In this document: one piece after another, positions 27,819 to 36,351 of the stretch | Layout of the letters: the number at the start of each line of letters is the position of its first letter | Numbering within the stretch: the stretch's first letter is position 1 | From: Gemmatimonadota bacterium | GTDB taxonomy: Bacteria; ARS69 | Length of the DNA: 64,000 nucleotides | Direction of reading: 5' to 3' | Assembly (NCBI GenBank): GCA_030747075.1 | Contig: JASLLL010000011.1 | Coordinates: forward strand, 18,054-82,053 | Program-made: the position numbers and the translations under genes | Notes under the pieces: generated by a model | Database searches by the model: none | What the model saw: only the letters and a program-made list of their open reading frames with translations | What the model was told of the DNA's origin: nothing

Positions 27819-29366
27819 ATGACCCGCGCGATTCTTCACGCTCTGGCGGTTGCCCTGCTTCTGGTCGCTCCCGCAGTCGCCACGGACATCCCCGACCCGA
27901 CCCCGGTGCCGCCGCCCGCCGTGGAAGTGCGCGAGGGTGCCCTGTCCGGCCCGATCGACCCGGATGTCTACATGGTGGGTCCGGGCGACCTCTTCACGGT
28001 CACCATCCGCGCCGGAGAGGTGGTCTCGCTGGCAGCCGCCGTGACCCCGGAAGGGAACCTTGTCCTGCCGGGCATCGCGGTCGTTCCGGTGGCGGGCCTT
28101 TCGCTCACGGGGGCGCGCGCCGCGGCGCTCTCCCGCATCGGGGAACAGTATCGCGAGGCGGCGGTGAGCATTGCGTTGACCGGGCTTCGCCGGATTGAAG
28201 TGCATGTTCTCGGCGCGGTGGCCAACCCCGGTCCGCGCATCGGCACCGCACTCGATCGCGCGGGCAGGTTGGTGAACGCGGCGGGCGGTGTACTCGACGG
28301 CGGCAGCCGGCGCAACATTCGCATTACCCGGCCCGGTGGCGAGGAACGCCGCGTGGACCTGGCGCGCTATGAGGCGCTGGGAGACCTGGATGTGAATCCC
28401 CCCATTCTCGACGGAGATGTCATCCTCGTTCCCTTCGCCAAGGGACAGGTGTCCATTCACGGGTCGGTCGAAGAGCCGAACGCGTATGAGTTTGTCCCGG
28501 GTGAAACCGTCGAGGGGCTTGTCGGTCTCGCGGGTGGCGTGTCCCGGGAAGTGCGGGCGGATTCGATTGAGGTCCGGAGCTTTCTGGACGGAACACGCAC
28601 GCGATCGGAACTTCTCCCGTGGGCGCAGGGGTTTGCGCGAACCCTGAGCGAGGGCGACCAGGTCTACATCCGGTTCCGGCCGGACTGGCACGAGACCCGC
28701 AATGTCGAACTGGAGGGCGAGTTTCTGTCGCCCGGGCTTTACGGAATCAACGAGGGCACCGACCTGCTCTCGGATGTTCTCCGTCGCTCCGGCGGCTTCA
28801 CGCCGGAAGCCTCTCTTCACGACGCCACGGTGGTGCGCATTGCCAGGAGCGACATCGTCGACGCGGAGTACGAACGCCTCAAGCAGGTTCCCATCGAGGA
28901 GATGACAGAACTGGAGTACGCGTACTTCAAGACGAAGTCACGCCAACGGCCGGGCCTTCTCGTGGTGGACATGGAACAACTGCTGGCGGGAGACAAGGGA
29001 GAGGACATTCTCCTTCGCGACGGAGACCGCGTCGCGATTCCCCGCAAGACGGAGACGATCGAGGTCGCCGGCCAGGTGGCTCGCCCTGGACGCGTGACAT
29101 GGGTGAAGAGCAAGCCGCTGGCGTGGTATGTGAACCGCGCGGGAGGGTATTCCTCCAGCGCGCGCCGGAGCCGGATCCGCGTGATTCGCGGAGCCACGGG
29201 AGAATGGGTCCCGTCCCGGAAGGCGGGGGAACTGCTGCCCGGCGATGTCATCTGGGTACCCGAGAAGCCGGAGCGGGACTGGTGGAAGACCGCGCAGGAA
29301 ACGGTCCGCTTTGCCGCGTCGGTGGCGACCGTGTATCTCGTCATCCATCAAGCCACCGGCAACTAG
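27819..29366 (+). CDS. polysaccharide export protein with SLBB domains (Wza-like)
   Basis: About 515 residues. A signal peptide (LHALAVALLLVAPAVA) is followed by the Poly_export motif DVYMVGPGDLFTVTIRAG and then by several SLBB beta-grasp units (for example VHVLGAVANPGPRIGTALDRAGRLVNAAGG, VSIHGSVEEPNAYEF, VELEGEFLSPGLYGI, IEVAGQVARPGRVTW). It ends with a hydrophobic helix. No lipobox cysteine is seen, unlike classical Wza. It would form the periplasmic and outer-membrane export channel. The ATG at 27819 is the first codon with a plausible signal peptide. Confidence 0.88.
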   Translation: MTRAILHALAVALLLVAPAVATDIPDPTPVPPPAVEVREGALSGPIDPDVYMVGPGDLFTVTIRAGEVVSLAAAVTPEGNLVLPGIAVVPVAGLSLTGARAAALSRIGEQYREAAVSIALTGLRRIEVHVLGAVANPGPRIGTALDRAGRLVNAAGGVLDGGSRRNIRITRPGGEERRVDLARYEALGDLDVNPPILDGDVILVPFAKGQVSIHGSVEEPNAYEFVPGETVEGLVGLAGGVSREVRADSIEVRSFLDGTRTRSELLPWAQGFARTLSEGDQVYIRFRPDWHETRNVELEGEFLSPGLYGINEGTDLLSDVLRRSGGFTPEASLHDATVVRIARSDIVDAEYERLKQVPIEEMTELEYAYFKTKSRQRPGLLVVDMEQLLAGDKGEDILLRDGDRVAIPRKTETIEVAGQVARPGRVTWVKSKPLAWYVNRAGGYSSSARRSRIRVIRGATGEWVPSRKAGELLPGDVIWVPEKPERDWWKTAQETVRFAASVATVYLVIHQATGN

Positions 29367-29375
29367 GAGGGCGCA

Positions 29376-30590
29376 GTGGATCAGGAATCCCTCGGCTCGG
29401 TGCTCTTCGCGTGGCGGCGGTTTGTCTGTGCGGTGACGGCGGTTGCGGCGGTCGTGTCTGTGGTGGTGAGTCTTCTCCTGCCGCGATGGTATGAAGCGAC
29501 CGCAACCTGCATGCCGCCCGAGAAGGGCTCGCCCGGCGGGTCGCTGATGATGGGCCTGTTGGATCAGTTCGGCGGCGGGATGGCGTCGCGAAGCCTGCTG
29601 TCGAGAACCCCGGAGACAGACATCGCGCTGGGTGTGTTGAAGAGCCGCAGCGTGCGCGCGAAGGTTGTCGACCGCTTCGACCTGACAGAGGTCTACGGGT
29701 CCCGAACGCCGCAGCACGCCACGGAGAAACTCGGCAAGCACATCACGGTACGCACCACGGCAGAGGGGATGCTCGAGGTTCGCGTGGAGGACAGGGACGG
29801 GCAACGCGCCGCGGACATGGCGAACCTGTTCTTGGAACTGCTCGATCAGCACAATCGCCGGGCCAGCGTGGAAGACGCCCGCCGAACGCGGGAGTTTGTG
29901 GAGGGCTGTCTCGCGGAGAGCCGGACGCGACTGGAGGCCGCTTCCTCCGACCTTCGCGCGTTTCAGGAAGAGCACGGCGCGATCGCGCTGGCGGAACAGA
30001 CACGGGTCACCGTCGAGGCCATCGCGGAACTTCAGGCGCAGCAGGCCCAACTGGAGATCACCCGGGGAGTCTTGTCCGACCATGCGCTTCCCGGGGAGAT
30101 GCGCGTGGAAGAAGTGGACGCACGCCTCCGCGAGGTCGCCCGGCAGAGGAACGCCCTGGAGGGCACGGGCGCGCAAGATCACGGCGCGTCCGGCGCACTG
30201 CTTCCGTTGTCCGGCATCCCGGCCATTGGGGCGCGGTTTGCGGACCTGACCCGGGAGGCGATGGTTCGCGAGAAGGTCTACGCCTTTCTCACGACACAAC
30301 TGGAGGAAGCGCGCATTCAGGAGGCGCGGGACCTCCGAACCGTGGACATTCTCGACGAAGCCATTCCTCCCGTCAAAAGGGCCAGACCCCGACGGAGCCT
30401 GATCGTGGTACTGACCTGCGTGCTGGCCCTGCTGGGCACCATGGGGGTGGCGCTGGTCACGGAAACGGCCCGAACCCAACTGGCCGGAGGCCCCATGGAG
30501 GACCTTCTTCCCGTCAAGGCGCTTCTGTCATTCCGGTCGTGGGCGGTCGGGGGTGCGGGCGACCCGCCCTCGGGGTCGCCGCAATCGTGA
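29376..30590 (+). CDS. chain-length determinant (Wzz/PCP-type) protein
   Basis: 404 residues. Two membrane helices (about 12-35 and 345-365) bracket a periplasmic coiled-coil region (about 150-320), the polysaccharide co-polymerase layout. A Pro-rich segment (EAIPPVKRARPRR) precedes the second span, as in Wzz. No Walker motifs of a tyrosine-kinase domain are present. The GTG at 29376 follows AGGAGGG. It lies 9 bases after the export gene and overlaps the sulfotransferase by GTGA. Confidence 0.85.
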   Translation: MDQESLGSVLFAWRRFVCAVTAVAAVVSVVVSLLLPRWYEATATCMPPEKGSPGGSLMMGLLDQFGGGMASRSLLSRTPETDIALGVLKSRSVRAKVVDRFDLTEVYGSRTPQHATEKLGKHITVRTTAEGMLEVRVEDRDGQRAADMANLFLELLDQHNRRASVEDARRTREFVEGCLAESRTRLEAASSDLRAFQEEHGAIALAEQTRVTVEAIAELQAQQAQLEITRGVLSDHALPGEMRVEEVDARLREVARQRNALEGTGAQDHGASGALLPLSGIPAIGARFADLTREAMVREKVYAFLTTQLEEARIQEARDLRTVDILDEAIPPVKRARPRRSLIVVLTCVLALLGTMGVALVTETARTQLAGGPMEDLLPVKALLSFRSWAVGGAGDPPSGSPQS

Positions 30591-31480
30591 TCGACGAGGA
30601 CGGCTGGCCGAACCTCTTTATTGTCGGAGCGGCGCGTTCGGGAACGACCTCTTTGCACAGGCACCTGGCCGGGCACCCGGAAGTTCACATGTCGGAACCG
30701 AAGGAACCGCACTTCTTCTCCGATGCCGGAACAGACCCGCGCGGACTGGTGCTCCGGGTGACGGACCCTGTCGCGTACCGCCGCCTCTTCGCGGGGGCGA
30801 ACGGCAAGACCATTGTCGGAGAGTCCAGCACTTCCTATGCGTGGGATCCCAACGCCCCGCGCCGGATTCACCGGAAATCCCCCGACGCGAAGATCATCCT
30901 CATCGCGAGAAACCCGATTGAGCGGGCGTTCTCACACTACCTGATGGGGGTTCGGGAAGGCCTGGAGAGCGGTAGTTTTTCAGAAGCCCTCGCGCGGGAT
31001 GAACGCCGCACGGAAAAGGGGTGGGGCGTCTCCCGGCTCTATGTGGAACTGGGGATGTACTGCGATGCCGTGATTCGTTTTCGCGAGACATTCGGAGAGG
31101 ATCGCGTTCGGGTCCTCGTGTTCGAGGAGATGACGCGGGATACGGAACAGACCCTGCGCGAAGTCTGTGAGTTCCTCGGGATTGACCCCGGCGGGGTGAG
31201 CGCGGAAGGGTTGGACACGGCACACAATGCTTATGGCGCACCCAGGAACCGGGCGTTCGCCCGCCTGCTGGGGAGTTCGCGATGGGTGGGGCTTCGACGG
31301 AGGTTGCCGTCCCGCGTGAGGAAGTTCTTTCGGTATCGGCTGCTCTTGCGCACGGGAGGCAAGCCGTCTCCGGACCCGGCCGCCCGGAAACTGCTCCGCG
31401 ACAAGTACCTTCCGGAGGTTCGACGATTAGAGGAGGTCCTTGGACGCTCCATGCCCTGGCCCGACTTTTCCGGAGGCTGA
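30587..31480 (+). CDS. sulfotransferase (PAPS-dependent)
   Basis: About 297 residues. The 5'-phosphosulfate loop (LFIVGAARSGTTSLHRHL) and the 3'-phosphate-binding segment (LIARNPIERAFSHYL) of the Sulfotransfer family are both intact. The fold resembles bacterial and heparan-type carbohydrate sulfotransferases. It transfers sulfate from PAPS, probably onto the exopolysaccharide made by this cluster. The GTG at 30587 overlaps the upstream stop (GTGA); an upstream frame extension has no support. Confidence 0.9.
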   Translation: MIDEDGWPNLFIVGAARSGTTSLHRHLAGHPEVHMSEPKEPHFFSDAGTDPRGLVLRVTDPVAYRRLFAGANGKTIVGESSTSYAWDPNAPRRIHRKSPDAKIILIARNPIERAFSHYLMGVREGLESGSFSEALARDERRTEKGWGVSRLYVELGMYCDAVIRFRETFGEDRVRVLVFEEMTRDTEQTLREVCEFLGIDPGGVSAEGLDTAHNAYGAPRNRAFARLLGSSRWVGLRRRLPSRVRKFFRYRLLLRTGGKPSPDPAARKLLRDKYLPEVRRLEEVLGRSMPWPDFSGG

Positions 31481-31486
31481 TTCGAA

Positions 31487-32884
31487 ATGACCGGCGAACG
31501 AATGTTGTCGGGGGCCGCCGGGCGAGGCGTGATCGCCGCAACGCTGATGGCGGCGCTGGCCACCAGCGTCGCTTTCTTTCCGGCCAAGACGGCGTTTCTG
31601 GTTCTCACGCTTGCGATGTCCGGCGCACTGATCTGGAAAGTCGGCCTTCGCCGGGGCGCGTGGCTGCTTGCGTTGATCACGATTCCGCTCAGGCAACCGC
31701 TGGGTTCGGATGTGCTGGGGACGATCACCCTCTACTACGGCGATGTTCTGCTCTTCACGCTTCTCGGGGCGACTCTCTGGCGGGAAGGCCTGTCCGGCTT
31801 CCTGCGAAGCACGACACTTCGCATCGGCCTTGCGATTCTCGCGATCAGCACGGCGGGGCTCTACGGAGCGCCGCAACCCATTCACGGACTGGAGACGGTC
31901 CACCGCATGGCGGCGCAACTTGCGGTCTTCGTGATTGCGAAGAGCGAGATTCGTACGGCAGGGGACGCCAGGCAATCGCTGCTGGCGTTTCTCGGCGGGC
32001 TGTCCGTCGCCATGACCTACGGGCTCTATCAGGCCTCGCTGCCGGTGACGCCGGGGGCGTATGTGGGGTGGGCGACCGCGCACGCCGCCTACGATGCCGG
32101 GACCGGCGACATGAAGCTCCGCATCTTCTCCACCTACGATCACGCGCTTCACTTTTCGCATGCGCTGTCCGTGGGGTTCGGGCTGGCGCTCGGGCTTCTG
32201 TCCGGTCGACAGGGAGTCTGGGGGCGCGTGTTCCTGGGCGCGGTTGTGGTGGCCGCGGCCACATGCAACCAGCACACCTACTCCGTGGGCGGCGCCGTGG
32301 CCGTCGGGTCGACGGTGGCGGTCTGGAGCGTGCTGGGTTCGCGCCGCCGCCTTCTGGTGATCCTGCCCGCACTGGTGCTCGTCTGGACGGTGTCCGCGCC
32401 GGACGCTCTCTACCGGCGACTCGACCAGGTGTTCAGCGGGAAGTCCACTTCCGCCATGGCCCGGATCATCACCTACCACCAGGTGGCGGAGGTGGTTCGG
32501 GACCACCCGGTTCGCGGAGTGGGATGGGGGGGGATTTCGCGAAGTCTGGATCAGGATTACCGCACCTCCCACGCTCGAAGTGTCGCGCTGACCGCGGAGA
32601 ACCTCTTTCTTCAGCGCGCGCTGGCCATGGGCGTGCCCGGGCTTGCGCTGATGGTGGCACTCTTTGTGCTCTTCGCGAGGAATGTGGCGAAGGGTCGGCC
32701 ACCGCCGGGGAGGTCGCGCCCGGAAGAATGGCCGAGAGCCGCGCTGATACTGGGCGGCACGGCGTTTCTTGTGCAGGGGATGGTCATTCCCGTGGGTGAC
32801 GAGAGCAGCAACTACCTCCTGTGGTTTCTTCTCGCGATGGCGGAGCGAATGCACGAAGCCACGACAACCTCCGGGGGTGCGTGA
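31487..32884 (+). CDS. O-antigen ligase/polymerase-like membrane protein
   Basis: 465 residues with roughly ten or more hydrophobic spans and a large loop. The Wzy_C/ligase-type region is suggested by ITYHQVAEVVRDHPVRGVGWGG followed by AENLFLQRALAMGVPGLALM. Members ligate or polymerise lipid-linked oligosaccharides at the periplasmic face. The ATG at 31487 follows GGAGG about 8 bases upstream. It ends in a GTGA overlap with the next glycosyltransferase. Whether it is a polymerase or a ligase cannot be read from sequence. Confidence 0.8.
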   Translation: MTGERMLSGAAGRGVIAATLMAALATSVAFFPAKTAFLVLTLAMSGALIWKVGLRRGAWLLALITIPLRQPLGSDVLGTITLYYGDVLLFTLLGATLWREGLSGFLRSTTLRIGLAILAISTAGLYGAPQPIHGLETVHRMAAQLAVFVIAKSEIRTAGDARQSLLAFLGGLSVAMTYGLYQASLPVTPGAYVGWATAHAAYDAGTGDMKLRIFSTYDHALHFSHALSVGFGLALGLLSGRQGVWGRVFLGAVVVAAATCNQHTYSVGGAVAVGSTVAVWSVLGSRRRLLVILPALVLVWTVSAPDALYRRLDQVFSGKSTSAMARIITYHQVAEVVRDHPVRGVGWGGISRSLDQDYRTSHARSVALTAENLFLQRALAMGVPGLALMVALFVLFARNVAKGRPPPGRSRPEEWPRAALILGGTAFLVQGMVIPVGDESSNYLLWFLLAMAERMHEATTTSGGA

Positions 32885-33864
32885 CGGTCTCGCTGATTCT
32901 GGTGAACTACAACGGCGGATCGGAACTCGCCGGGCACCTGGAGCGCCTCGCGAGAGGTCCGTGCGCGGAGGAGTCCGAGATTCTCGTGGTCGACAACGGG
33001 TCGGACGACGGCAGCGGACAGCTTGCCGCCCAGCGTCGGATTCCGGGTGTGCGTGTGCTCATCGAGCGAGAGAATCGCGGGTACGCGGCCGGAGTGAACC
33101 GGGGTCTCCGCGAAGCCACGGGCGATGTCTTTGTCATCCTGAACCCGGATGTGGTTCCCGGGGAGGGGGCGGTTGCCCGGCTGGCTTCGGCAGCCCGCAG
33201 CCACCCGGAGTACTTCCTCTTGGGCGGCACCATTGTGGACAGAAGCGGCGCGGTGAATCGCTGCAGCGCGCGTCGCCGCCCGGAGGTTCGGGACATTCTG
33301 CGGGAGGGGTTCTTTCTCCCGCGCAGGAGGAGCGCGGAAGTCCGCCGCGTGATCGCCGGGGAGAGCGGCGTGATCTCGACGGACCTGGTCTCGGGGGCGG
33401 CCATGGCCGTTCTTCGCACGAACCTCGTCGCGCTCGGTCCCATGGACGAGGACTACTTTCTCTACCAGGAAGATGTGGAGTGGTGCGACCGTGCGCGGGC
33501 GACGGGGGGGCGCGTGGGGGTGGTGCCGGATGCGCGGTTCGCTCACGAAGGGGGGGCGTCCACCCGCCAGAATGAGGCGGCACCCTTTGCCGCCCGGGTG
33601 CTGTCCGACTACCAGTACTTCATCGAATCTCGCGGAGTGCCGGAGAGTCGGTTGCGCTTTCGGTGGCTGTGGCGACTGGGCTTTCGCGCGCACCTCTACC
33701 GCGCCGACGCGAAGTTCGGCATTCTGGGCGGCCGCGGGAACTCTCCGGAGCGCGCCCGGATCTACCGGGACCTTCGCGACGCACTGCGGGGCTTTCGCTG
33801 GTCGACAGTGGAGGGCGCGCAGAACGCCCATCCGGATCGCCTTCGAAGCGGGGTCACGGAATGA
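32881..33864 (+). CDS. glycosyltransferase family 2
   Basis: About 327 residues. The GT-A fold markers are clear: VSLILVNYNGGSELAGHL, LVVDNGSDDGS, RGYAAGVNRGLREATGDVFVILNPDV (DxD-like) and the acceptor region ALGPMDEDYFLYQEDVEWCDRA. This resembles the rhamnosyltransferase-like WbbL subgroup. The GTG at 32881 overlaps the polymerase stop (GTGA), and its own stop overlaps the next ATG (ATGA). Confidence 0.9.
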   Translation: MTVSLILVNYNGGSELAGHLERLARGPCAEESEILVVDNGSDDGSGQLAAQRRIPGVRVLIERENRGYAAGVNRGLREATGDVFVILNPDVVPGEGAVARLASAARSHPEYFLLGGTIVDRSGAVNRCSARRRPEVRDILREGFFLPRRRSAEVRRVIAGESGVISTDLVSGAAMAVLRTNLVALGPMDEDYFLYQEDVEWCDRARATGGRVGVVPDARFAHEGGASTRQNEAAPFAARVLSDYQYFIESRGVPESRLRFRWLWRLGFRAHLYRADAKFGILGGRGNSPERARIYRDLRDALRGFRWSTVEGAQNAHPDRLRSGVTE

Positions 33865-34964
33865 TCCGTCGAATCGCACTTCTCGGGTCGGCGGGCTCGG
33901 TCCATGTCGTTCGCTGGGCGAACGCGCTGGCCTCGCGCGGGCGGGAGATCCACCTGATCAGCATGCATCCGCCTTCTCCGTCCCTGCGCCCGGAAGTCCA
34001 CATACATCCCCTTCCCGTGCCTGCGCCCGCCGGATATGTGCTGAACGCGCGAAGCGTCCGCGCGGCCCTCCGGACGATCAGGCCGGAAGTCCTGAACACG
34101 CACTTCGCCAGCGGATACGGAACACTGGGGAGGTTGTCGCGCTTTCACCCGCACGCCCTGTCTGTGTGGGGCAGCGACATCGAGTACTTCCCGAACCGGT
34201 CCCGGATTCACCGCCGGATCCTGTGCGCCAACCTGGCCTCGGCCGACCGGATCTTCGCGACCAGCCAGGCACTCTTGCGCGGCGTTCGCGATCTTGCCCC
34301 CGGGGTTCCCGCAACGCAGACCCCCTTCGGCGTGGATGTGGGTCGTTTCTCGCCACGCACCAAAGCGGAGCCGGGCGGGAGCGTCACGGTGGGGACGGTG
34401 CGATCGCTCAAGCCGGTCTACGGGATTGACCTGCTGCTCCGGGGATTTGCGCGGGCCGTGGAGACTCTTCGCCGGACACGAGATCCGGCCGGAGACCGCA
34501 TGCGGCTTCGGGTCGTGGGGGGCGGACCGGAAGCGGCGGCGCTTCAATCGCTGGCGCGGGAACTGGGCATCTCTGACCGAACGGAGTTTCGGGGGCGCAT
34601 CTCCCACGATCGGATTCCGGAGGAACTGCACGGCTTCGATGTGTTCGTGGCGCCGAGCCGTCGCGAAGGCCTGGGCGTTGCGGTTCTGGAGGCCGCGGCG
34701 TGCGGGGTTCCCGTGGTCGCCTCGCGGGTGGGGGGGCTTCCGGAAACGGTCGATGACGGCCGGTCCGGCATCCTCCTTGAACCGGAAGATGTGGACGCGC
34801 TCGCCACCGCCCTCATTCAGCTCTGCACGGACGCGGGCCTGCGTGCCCGCATGGGTCGCCATGGGCGCGAATGGGTGCTCGACCGGTTTGCCTGGGAAGA
34901 CTGCATCTCCACCATGGAAGACGCGCTGGAACTCGTCGGGCGTTCACACGGAGAGGGCGAGTGA
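33861..34964 (+). CDS. glycosyltransferase family 4
   Basis: About 367 residues with a GT-B fold. The C-terminal nucleotide-sugar site is typical: FVAPSRREGLGVAVLEAAACGVPVVASRVGGLPETVDDGRSGILLEPEDVDALA, which contains the E-x7-E motif. The N-terminal acceptor domain begins RRIALLGSAGSVHVVRWANAL. It probably adds a sugar to the repeat unit. Coupling by ATGA to the upstream gene and GTGA to the downstream gene places it in the same transcript. Confidence 0.9.
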   Translation: MIRRIALLGSAGSVHVVRWANALASRGREIHLISMHPPSPSLRPEVHIHPLPVPAPAGYVLNARSVRAALRTIRPEVLNTHFASGYGTLGRLSRFHPHALSVWGSDIEYFPNRSRIHRRILCANLASADRIFATSQALLRGVRDLAPGVPATQTPFGVDVGRFSPRTKAEPGGSVTVGTVRSLKPVYGIDLLLRGFARAVETLRRTRDPAGDRMRLRVVGGGPEAAALQSLARELGISDRTEFRGRISHDRIPEELHGFDVFVAPSRREGLGVAVLEAAACGVPVVASRVGGLPETVDDGRSGILLEPEDVDALATALIQLCTDAGLRARMGRHGREWVLDRFAWEDCISTMEDALELVGRSHGEGE

Positions 34965-36196
34965 GGATTCTCTACATCTCCCAGTACTTCCCGCCCGAAG
35001 TGGGCGCGACCCAGTCCCGGGCACACGCCATGGCGCGCGGGTTGGTACAGGCCGGACACAGGGTCACCATGTTGACCGAGTTTCCCAACCACCCGACCGG
35101 AGTCATTCCGCCCGGGTATCGCGGCAAGCTCTTCGAGAGGGACACGCTGGACGGAATCGACATCCTGCGCGTGCGGGTTCTCGCGTCGCCCCGCCCGGGT
35201 TTTGTCCGCAGGATGTTGTTCTACCTGAGCTTCATGGTGATGGCGGCCTTTGCGGGTGTGGCCGTGGCGCGCGGCCGGTTCGATGTCGTCTATGTCACCT
35301 CCCCGCCACTCTTCGCGGGGGCGTCCGCGCTGGTCGTTCGCGCCCTACGCCGCATCCCGATGGTGATGGAGGTGCGCGACCTGTGGCCCGAGTCGGCGGT
35401 GCAGTTGGGAGAACTGCGCGAAGGGTTCGCGTGCCGGATGGCGGAGCGACTCGAAGCGGCGTGCTATCGACACTCCCGGCGGGTGGTGGCGGTCACGGAG
35501 GGAATCCGGACGGCTCTGCAGGAAAAGGGCGTGCCGGACGCGCGGATCATCAGCATCCCGAATGGCGCGGACACGGACCTCTTCCGTCCGCACTCCCGGG
35601 CGAAGCGCCGCGAGGAGTGTCCGCTCGATCTGGAACCGGACGACTTTGCGGTTGTCTACACCGGGTTGCACGGCCTGGCCCACGGGCTGGAGACGATCCA
35701 GGACGCGGCGGAGATCCTGCGGGAGGAACGCACGATCCGCTTTGTGTTCGTGGGAAGCGGCCCCCGAAAGGCCGCGCTGGTGGAGAGGGCGCGGGGGCGC
35801 GGGTTGGATCAGGTCTCGTTTTTCGACGAAGTGCCGGAAGCCGACCTTCCGCACATTCTTGCGCGTGCGGATGTGGGGATCGACACGCGAAGAAAGCTTG
35901 GAATCACAACCGGAACCCTCCCGGCGAAGATGTTCAACTACATGGCGTGCGAGTGCCCGGTGCTTCTGGCCATCGAGGGCGAAGCGGCGGAGATGCTTGC
36001 CGGAGCCCGTGCGGGAGTCGCGGTGCCCCCCGAAGATCCGGAGGCGCTGGCCGGAGCGATCCTTCGACTTCGCTCGGATGCCGAGCGAAGGGTCCGTCTG
36101 GGGAAGAACGGCCGGGAGTTCGTGTTGAAGCACCACTCCCGTTCGGCCCTCGCCCGGAAACTGGAGTCGGTGTTGCGAGAGGAAACGGGTTTCTGA
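34961..36196 (+). CDS. glycosyltransferase family 4 (WbuB-like)
   Basis: About 411 residues. The start ILYISQYFPPEVGATQSRAHAMARGLVQAGHRVTMLTEFPNHPTG is characteristic of the WbuB/GT4 subgroup, as is VMEVRDLWPESAVQLGEL. The C-terminal half has LPAKMFNYMACECPVLLAIEGEAAEML. WbuB-type enzymes transfer N-acetylfucosamine-like sugars. The GTG at 34961 overlaps the upstream stop (GTGA). It is the last gene of the exopolysaccharide string. Confidence 0.9.
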   Translation: MRILYISQYFPPEVGATQSRAHAMARGLVQAGHRVTMLTEFPNHPTGVIPPGYRGKLFERDTLDGIDILRVRVLASPRPGFVRRMLFYLSFMVMAAFAGVAVARGRFDVVYVTSPPLFAGASALVVRALRRIPMVMEVRDLWPESAVQLGELREGFACRMAERLEAACYRHSRRVVAVTEGIRTALQEKGVPDARIISIPNGADTDLFRPHSRAKRREECPLDLEPDDFAVVYTGLHGLAHGLETIQDAAEILREERTIRFVFVGSGPRKAALVERARGRGLDQVSFFDEVPEADLPHILARADVGIDTRRKLGITTGTLPAKMFNYMACECPVLLAIEGEAAEMLAGARAGVAVPPEDPEALAGAILRLRSDAERRVRLGKNGREFVLKHHSRSALARKLESVLREETGF

Positions 36197-36225
36197 TTGC
36201 GGTCCCGAACAGGCGGCCTCCTCCC

Positions 36226-36253
36226 TTGCCATGGTAGCGAAGACGCGTAGATT
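36226..36253 (+). promoter_or_regulatory. candidate promoter of the CoA-transferase gene
   Basis: TTGCCA (36226-36231) and TAGATT (36248-36253) are 16 bases apart in the 155-base gap after the polysaccharide cluster. The predicted start is about 90 bases before the ATG. Confidence 0.35.
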
Positions 36254-36351
36254 CGGTCGGGCGGGGTTTCGGGAGCAGCGCTCCGGGGTCCGGGACACCC
36301 GGTCGCCACGGAGTCCCGGACCGCGCCCGGTTCTTCCCGGGGAGGGGCAGG

